This document shows positions 8,443 through 17,251 of a stretch of 63,838 bases of DNA, piece after piece. Location: positions 1-63,838 of the forward strand of contig SUWY01000014.1 in assembly GCA_015061245.1 (NCBI GenBank). Reading direction: 5' to 3'. Below the pieces are notes generated by a model. It saw only the letters and a list, made by a program, of their open reading frames with translations. It was not told where the DNA came from and searched no databases. Source of the DNA: Bacteroidales bacterium. GTDB taxonomy: Bacteria > Bacteroidota > Bacteroidia > Bacteroidales > Marinifilaceae. Position numbers and translations under genes: made by a program. Positions within the stretch are counted from its first letter, which is position 1. Each line of letters opens with the position of its first letter.

Positions 8443-9474
8443 ATGAATAAGATTAACTTTCCTGCAGAGTGGTATCCACAGAGTGGAGTACAACTTACAT
8501 GGCCCGATTGCGAAACCGAGTGGGAGCCATTTTTGCCCGAGGTTATTGAGTGCTATAGAAACATTGCCCACGAGATTTCAAAACGCGAGACACTGGTAAT
8601 TGTATGTCGCGATAAAGAGCAGTGTTTAACCGACTTAGAGGGTATTCCAACAGAGAATATCATCTTTAAAGAGATTGAGCTGAACGACACATGGGCACGT
8701 GACCATGGTGGAATATCGGTTTTCGGAGCCAATGGTGAAAAGATTGTGCTCGACTTTATCTTCAACGGATGGGGCTTGAAGTTCCACGCAGATCTGGACA
8801 ACCAGATTACAAAACAGATGTTTGAGCAGGGCACATTCCAAGCCGACGTTATCCGCAAACCCATGAACCCGTTCGTTCTTGAGGGCGGAAGTATAGATTC
8901 TGACGGTGAGGGCACAATGCTTACAACCCGTGAGTGCCTATGCTCACTGAACCGCAACGAACACATGACTCAGGAGCAGATAGATGCATTCCTGAAAGAG
9001 CAACTCGGATTGGAGAGAATCCTATGGGTAAACCATGGTGCCATAGTAGGCGATGATACAGATAGCCACGTAGATACTCTGGTTCGCTTCTGTAATAAAA
9101 ATACCATTGCATACGTTCATTGCGAGAACCCCGAGGATGAACACTACGAGGAGCTAAAGGCAATGGAGGAGCAACTGAAAACATTCCGCACAAAGGAGGG
9201 AGAGCCATACAATCTGGTTCCGCTACCACTTCCCGAGGCACTATACCTTGAGGATTACCGTCTGCCTGCTACATACGTAAACTTCTTGATTATGAATGGA
9301 GCTGTACTTATGCCGGGCTGTGGAGCAGAGAGTGATAAAGTTGCTGCAGAGCGCCTGCAGGCTGTATTCCCCGATCGTAAAGTTGTAACCATCAACTGCA
9401 CTGCTCTGCTATCAGGACACGGCTCACTACACTGTGTAACAATGCAGTTCCCTGAAGGATTCATCAACGCTTAA
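8443..9474 (+). CDS. aguA: Agmatine deiminase
   Basis: It hydrolyses agmatine to N-carbamoylputrescine and ammonia. It belongs to the peptidyl-arginine-deiminase superfamily and has NDTWARDHGG near residue 79 and the nucleophile motif GHGSLHCVTM near the C terminus (usually GGGNIHCIT in the family). I choose the ATG at 8443 (MNKINFPAEW), giving 343 residues, because a longer ATG at 8422 would overlap lepA and adds seven residues that are not typical. aguB follows 11 bases downstream, so the two steps are encoded together. Confidence 0.93.
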   Translation: MNKINFPAEWYPQSGVQLTWPDCETEWEPFLPEVIECYRNIAHEISKRETLVIVCRDKEQCLTDLEGIPTENIIFKEIELNDTWARDHGGISVFGANGEKIVLDFIFNGWGLKFHADLDNQITKQMFEQGTFQADVIRKPMNPFVLEGGSIDSDGEGTMLTTRECLCSLNRNEHMTQEQIDAFLKEQLGLERILWVNHGAIVGDDTDSHVDTLVRFCNKNTIAYVHCENPEDEHYEELKAMEEQLKTFRTKEGEPYNLVPLPLPEALYLEDYRLPATYVNFLIMNGAVLMPGCGAESDKVAAERLQAVFPDRKVVTINCTALLSGHGSLHCVTMQFPEGFINA

Positions 9475-9485
9475 AAAACCGTACC

Positions 9486-10370
9486 ATGAGAACATTGAAA
9501 GTTGGATTAATACAGCAATCTTGCACATCAGATATTCAGGCAAATATTGCCAAATTGGACTCAAACATTCGCAAAGCCGCTGCAGAGGGAGCTGAGTTGG
9601 TTGTATTGCAAGAACTTCACAACTCACTATACTTTTGTCAAGTTGAAGATGCCTCATTGTGTGATTTGGCAGAGCCTATACCCGGACCTTCAACCGAACA
9701 CTACGGTGCATTGGCAAAAGAGTTGGGAATAGTTTTGGTACTATCCTTATTTGAGCGCAGAGCCGCAGGTGTATATCACAACACCGCAGTAGTTATGGAG
9801 AAAGATGGCACTATTGCAGGCAAATACCGCAAAATGCACATCCCCGATGATCCATGCTACTACGAGAAGTTCTACTTTACCCCGGGCGATTTGGGCTTTG
9901 AGCCAATCGAGACATCGGTAGGATGTTTGGGAGTATTGGTGTGTTGGGATCAATGGTATCCCGAGGCAGCCAGAATAATGGCAATGCGCGGAGCAGAGTT
10001 ACTTATCTACCCAACAGCAATCGGAGGAGTAGGAACCGATCCCGTCAGCGAGCAGGAGCTACAACGTGGAGCATGGCAGACTGTTCAGCGAGGTCACGCT
10101 GTTGCAAACGGGCTACACGTAATTACCGCAAACCGCACCGGACACGAGGATGATCCATCGGGCAACACCATTGGATTGGACTTCTGGGGACACAGCTTCA
10201 TTGCAGGCCCATCGGGAGAGTTCCTTACCGAGTTCGGCAAAGAGGAGGAGGGAGTTAAGGTTCTTGAATTAAACATGGAGAGAACTGAAGTTGTACGTCG
10301 TGGATGGCCATTCTTCCGTGACAGAAGAATTGATGCCTACGACCCTATTCTTAAACGATTTTTAAAGTAG
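9486..10370 (+). CDS. aguB: N-carbamoylputrescine amidase
   Basis: This carbon-nitrogen hydrolase converts N-carbamoylputrescine to putrescine, CO2 and ammonia. It has 294 residues with the nitrilase triad in order: Glu43 (LQELHNS), Lys116 (YRKMHIPDDP) and Cys153 (LVCWDQWYPEAAR). It lies between agmatine deiminase and a MATE transporter with gaps of about 10 bases. With speA at 20490 it completes the agmatine route to putrescine. Confidence 0.95.
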   Translation: MRTLKVGLIQQSCTSDIQANIAKLDSNIRKAAAEGAELVVLQELHNSLYFCQVEDASLCDLAEPIPGPSTEHYGALAKELGIVLVLSLFERRAAGVYHNTAVVMEKDGTIAGKYRKMHIPDDPCYYEKFYFTPGDLGFEPIETSVGCLGVLVCWDQWYPEAARIMAMRGAELLIYPTAIGGVGTDPVSEQELQRGAWQTVQRGHAVANGLHVITANRTGHEDDPSGNTIGLDFWGHSFIAGPSGEFLTEFGKEEEGVKVLELNMERTEVVRRGWPFFRDRRIDAYDPILKRFLK

Positions 10371-10380
10371 AGAAAAAAAA

Positions 10381-11721
10381 TTGAACAGTTCACGTATTAC
10401 ATACAAGGCTCACTATAAGGCTCTCCTACGCTTGGGAGGGCCTATTATTATTGGGCAATTGGGAGTTATACTGCAAGGAATTGCCGACTCTGTAATGGTT
10501 GGACACTACAGTTCAGCATCATTGTCTGCTGCCGGATTTGTAAACCATATCTTCAACCTGGCATTGGTCTTTGGAATGGGATTCAGCTACGGCCTGACCC
10601 CTGTCATAAGCCGACTATTCAGCCAGAACAAAATAGAGAAAGCAGCACAAGGATTAAAAAACAGCATACTTGCAAACTTAGGAATTTCAGCAATCATTGT
10701 ACTCTGCCTTACCATCCTATATTTGAACATTGACAAAGTGGGACAACCGGAAGAGCTGTTGCCACTAATGCGTCCATACTTTATAACCCTGCTTGTATCA
10801 ATACCATTCATGCAACTCTTCTACGGGTATAAGCAGTTCTCCGAGGGCATAACCGACACCGCAACACCAATGTGGATAATGCTATCGGGCAACTTACTTA
10901 ACTTCGTTGGTAACTATATGCTTATCTTCGGAAAGTGGGGAGCCCCCGAAATGGGACTTACCGGTGCCGGACTGGCAACAATGGGTTCACGTATCTTTAT
11001 GTGGCTCGCAATGGTCATTCTATTCAACTACAAAAAGAGCTTCGCCCCATTTAAAGAGCAATACCGAAGAGTTACCTTCACCTTTAATGGGTTCAAACAA
11101 CTCAATAAACTTGGCTGGCCGATAGCACTGCAAATGGGCATGGAGACCGCCTCATTCTCACTTAGCGCAGTAATGATGGGATGGATTGGGGCAACAGCAT
11201 TAGCATCGCACCAGATCCTATGTACCGTTGGAACATTGTGCTTTATGATATACTATGGAATTGGAGCAGCAGTAACCATTCGCGAGAGCCGCTTCTACGG
11301 CCAAAACGAAATGTCCGAAGTTCGCCGCACCTCGTACGCCGGCTTCCACCTGATACTAATATTCGGAACCATTGCCACAACAGCAATATTCCTGCTTCGC
11401 CACCAGATTGGATATATGTTTACGGACGAGGCCGCAGTCAATACCATGACTGCTGCACTTGTAATACCATTTATCTTCTATCAACTGGGCGATGGATTAC
11501 AATGCTGTTATGCCAATGCACTACGAGGCATTGAGGATGTAAAAATAATGATGCTCTATGCCTTTATTGCTTATATGGTTATTTCGCTGCCTGCAAGCTA
11601 CATCTTTGCATTCCCATTGGGATTGGGAGCTGTTGGTATATGGATGGGATTCCCATTTGGCCTAACCAGCGCCGGCCTTATGTTCCTGTTCCGCTTCCTC
11701 AAACAGACCAAAACCGCATAG
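10381..11721 (+). CDS. MATE-family efflux transporter
   Basis: The protein has 446 residues and about 12 membrane segments. The N-terminal GGPIIIGQLGVILQGIADSVMVGHYS is the usual start of a MATE (NorM-like) transporter, split into two six-helix halves. The start is a TTG after an A-rich tract, and no nearer ATG would keep the conserved first helix, so TTG is preferred. It is 10 bases after aguB, so it may be cotranscribed. The substrate is unknown: export of a polyamine-related cation is only suggested by position, and drug or metabolite export is equally possible. Confidence 0.85.
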   Translation: MNSSRITYKAHYKALLRLGGPIIIGQLGVILQGIADSVMVGHYSSASLSAAGFVNHIFNLALVFGMGFSYGLTPVISRLFSQNKIEKAAQGLKNSILANLGISAIIVLCLTILYLNIDKVGQPEELLPLMRPYFITLLVSIPFMQLFYGYKQFSEGITDTATPMWIMLSGNLLNFVGNYMLIFGKWGAPEMGLTGAGLATMGSRIFMWLAMVILFNYKKSFAPFKEQYRRVTFTFNGFKQLNKLGWPIALQMGMETASFSLSAVMMGWIGATALASHQILCTVGTLCFMIYYGIGAAVTIRESRFYGQNEMSEVRRTSYAGFHLILIFGTIATTAIFLLRHQIGYMFTDEAAVNTMTAALVIPFIFYQLGDGLQCCYANALRGIEDVKIMMLYAFIAYMVISLPASYIFAFPLGLGAVGIWMGFPFGLTSAGLMFLFRFLKQTKTA

Positions 11722-11733
11722 GCAATCTAAGTT

Positions 11734-12900
11734 TTACTTTGTATAAACAACCTGCAGGATTGGATTGTCGTCCTCGCTCCTTTCAGACAAGAGCTTGCCT
11801 AATGCAGAGTTTTTGTCTATACCACCTATGTAGTCACCAAGCAATGGAGTTTCATACGAGGTGACAAACACCATAGCATTACTCATATTTGTCAATACCG
11901 GCATTGAATTGGGGATTACTTGAATCTTATTACCGACAGAATTGCTCCAGGAACATGTGAAGCGATTCTGTCGTGTTTCAATATTATAGAGCGTTACAAA
12001 GCTATTATCAATCTGATCATCCCAATATGTAAAGATCCACTTACCGCCCACTATTGATTTATGGGCAAGAGGAATATACCAACCCTTTTCAACATCTCCA
12101 TTATAAAGACGCTCCTCGGCATAACTTTTATACTCAGACTCATTAAAAGTATAACAGAGAAGAGTATCTATCTTACCATTTTGAATTGCATAAATATTAC
12201 TGAATATTGCGTCTCTGATATAGACTATCTAATTCTCATCGCCCACAGTTGTTATGTAGGGCGATGTGAGGTTCATTAAAACCGGATAGGTTGGATTCTG
12301 AACACAATAGCTCCTTATAAAATTTCCATCTGCATCCAGCTCCCAAATACCGGACCCTTCAACTCCTGCCGATTCATCGCTATAATCATAAGTATAGCAG
12401 ATAAAGTGCCCATCATCAATTAACCCTATATTTCTAATAGGATATTCCGACACTCTATTTAGGGTAACACTCTTTTTAAAATTACCATCATTTGTGTAAT
12501 AGAGCACCCTGCCGGAAGAATAGACCACAATATCTCCTGTCGTGTTATCCACCATAATATTTGATGCACGAAGATACTCCTCTGCACCTCGCCCTCTATT
12601 CCCCACTTTTCTTATAAACGAGCCATCCTGATTAAAAAGATAGATAGCCTGGCTCATATAATCAAATATAACCCATCTTCCTTTGACATAGCACGCTTGT
12701 GTTATATCTTCAATCAGACATGAGTCATTTGTTTCCAAAGGGACATATTTGACCGAATCAACCCACTCCTCCAAAAAGATATTCTCCTCAATCTCTATAT
12801 CACTTATCTTCGAGGGGATATAGAGTGAATCGCGCCTGCCATTAGCAGTACAAGCCACAACCGTTACAATCACAACTACAGTAAAAAATAAATTTCTCAT
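11734..12900 (-). pseudogene. 6-bladed beta-propeller lipoprotein interrupted by one in-frame amber codon
   Basis: Two open stretches on the minus strand, 12900-12229 and 12228-11734, are in the same frame and separated only by a TAG at 12229-12231. Translation through the TAG gives about 388 codons with no other stop, including a continuous VYIRDAIFSN...EERLYNGDVEKGWYIPLAHK section. The N terminus has a lipobox with Cys17, LETND at 55-59 and GRGAEEY at 103-109, as in the intact paralogues at 1941 and 12975. The protein would be truncated to 223 residues, losing roughly the last two blades. Alternatives are a sequence error or stop readthrough. Other genes here use TAG as a normal stop, so a genome-wide recoding is not supported. 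Confidence 0.8.
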
Positions 12901-12922
12901 AAATAAATCTACATGTTTATAC

Positions 12923-12952
12923 TTGATACAAAGTTAGCATTTTTTACCTTTG
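12923..12952 (+). promoter_or_regulatory. Promoter for propeller lipoprotein gene at 12975
   Basis: TTG (12923-12925), a 19-nt spacer and TACCTTTG (12945-12952) match the Bacteroidetes -33/-7 pattern, 22 bases before the start codon. The same 74-base gap must serve the divergent interrupted propeller gene. Confidence 0.6.
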
Positions 12953-12974
12953 TACTATCTAACCATAATTAATA

Positions 12975-14054
12975 ATGAAAATGCGAATCATATATCTCGT
13001 TTTAATTGCTATTATACTCTATTCATGCACAGGGCAATCAAACAATTCACTCCCAACAGTTCACATAAAAATGGAAAGTAATGCACAACTGGAAGAGTTT
13101 ATTGCAAATGAGAAGATTATACCCTTAGAAACGAATGAAGAGTGTTTGATTGGAACTATTAAAAAGATAGGTGTAGATTCATCACATATATGCATATCAG
13201 ACGATAACTACAAAGAGATTTTCATTTTCAATTCTGAAGGAAAATATCTCTCTAAAATAAATTCATGCGGGCGAGGCCCCGAAGAGTACCATGCAATAAC
13301 CGACTTTTGCATACATAACGACTTGATTTACCTATTAGCAAGAGCAAATAGAGCTATTAAAGTATATAAAATTGATGGATCATACTCACATGAAATAACG
13401 CTTAATGATTGGTATGAGCGATTGGCCGTTTCAGAAGATTATATACTATTGTACTCGGGCAAATCTAACGACCAACTTTTTGACATTATAAAAATCGACC
13501 ATAATGGCAGGGTTATTGATAAATTTATACCATTTAACCAAAACAACTCATATTGTGTCACATTTAACCCATTCAACCACATTGGAAAAAACAAATATCT
13601 TATAGCATTCCCATATGACAGAAGGGTTGCTGTATTAGATAAAGATAGATGCGGATATAAATATAAGTTTGATTTCCAAACCGCTGTTACATTCAGCGAT
13701 TATGAAATGGATAATTTGTCACTTGAAGATATTAGTAATCGCTCCCAATTCCAAGAATCTTTAACATACGGAATAGAACAAATTACCCAAACTAACGATG
13801 ACAGCTTTTATATAGTTGTATCGGCATTTTACAAAGAGAAGGGAATAAGAGATGCCCTATGCAAAGTTAACCTAAAAAACAAAGAGGCCCAATTCTATCT
13901 TATTGGCGAAGAGATTAACTCAGTATATCCCTATTTCCACAATCCTATAATGATTGATAATGGAAAGCTGTACACTACGATTCACCCATTCTTCATAGAC
14001 CAGAGTAATACTGATTGCAACCCATATATCGGAATATATGATATTGTAAAATAA
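12975..14054 (+). CDS. 6-bladed beta-propeller lipoprotein (BF3164-like)
   Basis: The protein has 359 residues with a signal peptide and lipobox ending at Cys18. LETNE at 51-55 and GRGPEEY at 99-105 match the other two propeller genes in the window, and the remainder is made of blade-like strands (for example IFIFNSEGKYLSKI, IKVYKIDGSY). It is expected on the periplasmic or outer-membrane side. Function is unknown. It is transcribed alone, divergently from the interrupted paralogue, and ends at a bidirectional terminator. No NVEALA-like or thioredoxin-like partner is next to it. Confidence 0.75.
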   Translation: MKMRIIYLVLIAIILYSCTGQSNNSLPTVHIKMESNAQLEEFIANEKIIPLETNEECLIGTIKKIGVDSSHICISDDNYKEIFIFNSEGKYLSKINSCGRGPEEYHAITDFCIHNDLIYLLARANRAIKVYKIDGSYSHEITLNDWYERLAVSEDYILLYSGKSNDQLFDIIKIDHNGRVIDKFIPFNQNNSYCVTFNPFNHIGKNKYLIAFPYDRRVAVLDKDRCGYKYKFDFQTAVTFSDYEMDNLSLEDISNRSQFQESLTYGIEQITQTNDDSFYIVVSAFYKEKGIRDALCKVNLKNKEAQFYLIGEEINSVYPYFHNPIMIDNGKLYTTIHPFFIDQSNTDCNPYIGIYDIVK

Positions 14055-14064
14055 TTACATACAA

Positions 14065-14097
14065 AAGGCGGTGCTCTCGTTATGATTGCACCGCCTT
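14065..14097. terminator. Bidirectional intrinsic terminator
   Basis: AAGGCGGTGC (14065-14074) pairs perfectly with GCACCGCCTT (14088-14097). It lies between the convergent propeller gene and the deoxyhypusine-synthase-like gene, with A-rich and T-rich flanks. Confidence 0.85.
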
Positions 14098-14122
14098 GAT
14101 ATTTATGGATTAATTTCGAGGA

Positions 14123-15157
14123 TTACTTTACATCCTTTCCGAAAATCTCCTTATTCCAGTTCTTATACTCGCGCTCCTTCCAAGGACCGTTATGGTAAAC
14201 GTAACTTGCAATTGCAGGAATTACAGTTGTACCCTCGGCATAAACCATCTGCTCGAAAGAGTTATCAACCTTACCCCATGAACCAGCCTCTTTCAATGTT
14301 GAAGAAGAACAAGCTCCGTCACGAACATCAGCTACTGTAATCTGAACAGCATACTTGTGCATTGGAACCTCGAATCCAAGAATCTCAGCACAAACAACTG
14401 TATCCTGAGCAAAGTTCTTTGGAGAACCTCCACCTACCATAAACAAACCTGTTGTTCCGGCAGCCATCTTAATCTTTGTCAACTCAATGAAATCTGCAAC
14501 AGAGTCGATAGACATGTGCTTCTCAGGATTCTCCCACTGGTGCTTACCAATACCGAAACCTGCGCTACAATCAGAGAAAGCAGGAACGAAGATAGGCACA
14601 CCACACTCATAACAGGTCTGAATCAAGCTATCCTTCTTAACAGCATTACCCTCGCTCAACCATTTTCCAATCTCCCAGATAAACTCACGTGATGAGTATG
14701 GGCGTGGCTCCAATTGGTTAGCAATCTTATATGTTGTGTGGTCGCAAGCCTGCAACTCCTCCTCATCGATATATGTATCGTAAATACGGTCGATATACAA
14801 ATCTCTCAACTGCATATCAGGAATATCCTGACTTCCCTTATAGTGCTTGAAGCCCAAAGCCTCGAAAAGATCCATATCAATAATTGATGCACCGGTTGCA
14901 ACAACTACATCGACCATCTTATTGCGTACCATATCAACATACACCTGCATACAACCTGCAGCACTGGTACTTCCTGCAATGGTAAGGATGTTAGTACAGC
15001 TCTTGTCACCGCACATCATCATCAAAATGTCAGTAGCACGAGCAGTGTCGCGTGAAGTGAACGACATTTCGCGCATCGCATCGATCAATGTTGTAGAGTC
15101 ATAGCTCTTAATGTCAATGTGTTTAATGACATCTTTCAATAAATCTTTCTTTTCCAT
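14123..15157 (-). CDS. Deoxyhypusine synthase-like protein (candidate polyamine aminobutyltransferase)
   Basis: The protein has 344 residues. It has the Rossmann-like NAD-binding features of deoxyhypusine synthase: TIAGSTSAAGC, VVATGASIIDMDLFEALG, and LFMVGGGSPKNF. The catalytic lysine motif of the family is present as GSWGKV (Lys296). Bacteria have no eIF5A to modify. Bacterial relatives are thought to move the aminobutyl group of spermidine or putrescine to another amine, as homospermidine synthases do. The substrate here is not shown by sequence. It is the last gene of the rlmN-nucleotidyltransferase-DHS operon; arginine decarboxylase and agmatine enzymes lie within 7 kb on both sides. Confidence 0.85.
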   Translation of the reverse strand: MEKKDLLKDVIKHIDIKSYDSTTLIDAMREMSFTSRDTARATDILMMMCGDKSCTNILTIAGSTSAAGCMQVYVDMVRNKMVDVVVATGASIIDMDLFEALGFKHYKGSQDIPDMQLRDLYIDRIYDTYIDEEELQACDHTTYKIANQLEPRPYSSREFIWEIGKWLSEGNAVKKDSLIQTCYECGVPIFVPAFSDCSAGFGIGKHQWENPEKHMSIDSVADFIELTKIKMAAGTTGLFMVGGGSPKNFAQDTVVCAEILGFEVPMHKYAVQITVADVRDGACSSSTLKEAGSWGKVDNSFEQMVYAEGTTVIPAIASYVYHNGPWKEREYKNWNKEIFGKDVK

Positions 15158-15179
15158 TTTCTTCTTTTAATTCAATTAT

Positions 15180-16070
15180 TTATAGATCCAAATATTTTCC
15201 CTCTTTTGAGAATGCCTCAAGTTGAGCATTTACAGTCGGAGTATCCTCTTTGTATGTTACTCCAAACCAAACTGCATTGGTCTTGATAACCTTAACCTTG
15301 GCAACACCTGCCTTGATTGCAGCATCGACAACCTTTGGAATGAAGATTTCCGACTTCAGGTTATCCTTGTTTGCAGGATAGAACTCGGCAAACTGGCGCT
15401 CAATCTCATCGAAGATGAATGGAGTGAATCCCCAGAAGTTCATTGATACCAAATCCTCATCGTCCAACAACAATCCCTGCTCCTCATCCTTGATTGTTCC
15501 GTCAGCCTGACGAGCAATCTTTGTACACTCGTTAACATCGGTCAAATAGCCGTTTGCATCCATCTGGCAAATTCCACGAGAAACTGTGCCATTCTCAGAG
15601 AGGGTACTTGCCAATCTGTAACCAATCAGAGCAAACTCGTTATTGCAATCAAGATTAGCCAAGAAGTCGTGCGCCTTAACAAAGGCATCGCTTCCATAAA
15701 AATCGTCGGCATTCAACGCAGCAAAAGGCTCATTGATTGCATCCTTTGCACTCCAAATGGCATGAGCAGTTCCCCATGGCTTCTCACGCCCCTCAATAGG
15801 AGCTGCACCACCAGGCAAACGGTTCATATCCTGATAGCAATATACGGTCTCGACCATACTCTCGGCATATTTACCAACAAACTCCTTAAACTCCTTAGCA
15901 AAGCTCTCGCGAATCACGAACACAATCTTATCGAAACCTGCATGCACTGCATCGTAAACAGTGTAGTGCAACAAGGCCTTCTGATGAGGTCCGAGCGGAG
16001 TCATCTGCTTCAAACTTCCGAAACGAGAACCCATTCCGGCAGCCATTACCAAAAGTGTTGTTTTATTCAT
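15180..16070 (-). CDS. Nucleotidyltransferase family protein (NDP-sugar pyrophosphorylase-like)
   Basis: The protein has 296 residues. The N-terminal MAAGMGSRFGSLKQM is the sugar-nucleotide pyrophosphorylase signature GxGxRF..(T/L)K, and ALNADDFYG supplies the metal-binding aspartates. It should join a sugar phosphate and an NTP in the cytoplasm. The substrate is unknown; no sugar kinase or glycosyltransferase is adjacent. It lies between rlmN (15-base gap) and the deoxyhypusine-synthase-like gene (22-base gap), so it is probably cotranscribed with both. Confidence 0.8.
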   Translation of the reverse strand: MNKTTLLVMAAGMGSRFGSLKQMTPLGPHQKALLHYTVYDAVHAGFDKIVFVIRESFAKEFKEFVGKYAESMVETVYCYQDMNRLPGGAAPIEGREKPWGTAHAIWSAKDAINEPFAALNADDFYGSDAFVKAHDFLANLDCNNEFALIGYRLASTLSENGTVSRGICQMDANGYLTDVNECTKIARQADGTIKDEEQGLLLDDEDLVSMNFWGFTPFIFDEIERQFAEFYPANKDNLKSEIFIPKVVDAAIKAGVAKVKVIKTNAVWFGVTYKEDTPTVNAQLEAFSKEGKYLDL

Positions 16071-16085
16071 CTCTGAAATTTATAT

Positions 16086-17138
16086 TTAATTTTTGTTTGT
16101 ACTCTTTCCTGCCAACTGTCCGCATGCTGCATCGATATCCTTACCCTTGCTTCTGCGAACATTTACAACCATATTGCACCCCTCCAGATACTTTATGAAC
16201 TGATCTCGATTCTTATCGGAAGAGTGTTTGAATTGACTCCCCTCTACACTGTTATACTCAATGATATTTATCTTTATCGGGAAGCGCTTACAATATTTTG
16301 CCAACTCCTTGGCATCGTTAAGAGAGTCATTCACCCCTCCAAGTAACAGGTACTCAAAAGTTGGGCGAGTGCCGGTCTTATCAACAAAGTAACGAACCGC
16401 ATCGGCCACCTGCTCCAAAGAGTTCGCTTTGTTTATAGGCATTATCGATGTTCTGGTCGAGGGCACAGCCGAGTGGAGCGATACCGCTAAATTAAAGCGA
16501 ACTCCATCATCAGCCAAACGACGTATTCCTTCAGTGATTCCCGCAGTTGACACGGTAATTCTATATGGCGACATTGCAAGTGAGTCCTCGCCCGTAATCT
16601 TATCAATGGCAGCCATTACATTCTCATAGTTGAGAAGTGGTTCTCCCATTCCCATAAAGACTATGTTTGAGAGGGTTTCTCCCTGCTCCTCGGCAGCCCT
16701 CTTTGCCAATATCACCTGGTCAAAAATCTCTCCTGCAGTCAAATTACGCTTAAAGCCCAAGGTTCCGGTTGCACAAAAGGCACACCCCAAAGCACACCCC
16801 ACCTGACTTGAGACACACACGGTAAACTTCTGCTTTCCCGGGATTAGCACACTCTCGACAATGTTTCCGTCATAAAGCTCCCAAGCGGTTTTAACTGTTC
16901 CATCGGTTGCAGTTTTCACTACAGCCGGAGCCAATGTCTTGAAACAGAACTCCTGACTAAGCTTTTCACGAACAACCTTTGAGATATTTGTCATATCATC
17001 GAAACAGGTTACACCCCTCTGCCAAATCCATTGATAAATCTGTTTGGCACGAAAAGCTTTCTCGCCGATACTCTTCATAAAATCGGCAAGTTGCTCCAAG
17101 GTTAGCTCACGTATATCTTTTTTATCGACCGTTGTCAT
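16086..17138 (-). CDS. rlmN: 23S rRNA (adenine-2503-C2)-methyltransferase
   Basis: This radical-SAM enzyme methylates A2503 of 23S rRNA and A37 of some tRNAs. From the start at 17138 it has 350 residues. The iron-sulfur cluster cysteines are C115, C119 and C122 (CALGCAFC), and the GMGEPLLNYENV and RRSKGKDIDAACGQL motifs are present. The open frame extends to 17204, but a -7 box (TATTTTTG, minus strand 17167-17160) lies inside that extension, so translation should begin at MTTVDKKD. It is the first gene of a three-gene minus-strand operon. Confidence 0.95.
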   Translation of the reverse strand: MTTVDKKDIRELTLEQLADFMKSIGEKAFRAKQIYQWIWQRGVTCFDDMTNISKVVREKLSQEFCFKTLAPAVVKTATDGTVKTAWELYDGNIVESVLIPGKQKFTVCVSSQVGCALGCAFCATGTLGFKRNLTAGEIFDQVILAKRAAEEQGETLSNIVFMGMGEPLLNYENVMAAIDKITGEDSLAMSPYRITVSTAGITEGIRRLADDGVRFNLAVSLHSAVPSTRTSIMPINKANSLEQVADAVRYFVDKTGTRPTFEYLLLGGVNDSLNDAKELAKYCKRFPIKINIIEYNSVEGSQFKHSSDKNRDQFIKYLEGCNMVVNVRRSKGKDIDAACGQLAGKSTNKN

Positions 17139-17159
17139 ATTTACTCTCAGTTTCAAGTG

Positions 17160-17197
17160 CAAAAATACTTTTTTTATCTCAATAAGTTGTATATTTG
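17160..17197. promoter_or_regulatory. Divergent -7 boxes for rlmN (minus) and S46 peptidase (plus)
   Basis: Minus strand TATTTTTG covers 17167-17160 and plus strand TATATTTG covers 17190-17197. Both match TAnnTTTG. Neither has an obvious -33 TTTG at the consensus spacing. Confidence 0.5.
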
Positions 17198-17251
17198 CGT
17201 GCACAAATATTTAAACTTATTTAGAAATTATTAATTAAAAGTTTCAACGAT

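Noticed and set aside
12061-12279. Plus-strand ORF inside the interrupted propeller gene
   Set aside because: It is antisense to propeller coding sequence that continues in frame on the minus strand, and it lacks a promoter or recognisable protein features.
11734-12900. Reassigned TAG codon in this organism
   Set aside because: Several intact genes in the window, including those ending at 825, 3059, 8429-type neighbours and 48084, end in TAG or are closed by standard stops, so TAG is a normal stop here.
17139-17204. Extended N terminus of RlmN
   Set aside because: It overlaps the -7 box on the minus strand and is not conserved; the start at 17138 matches the family.
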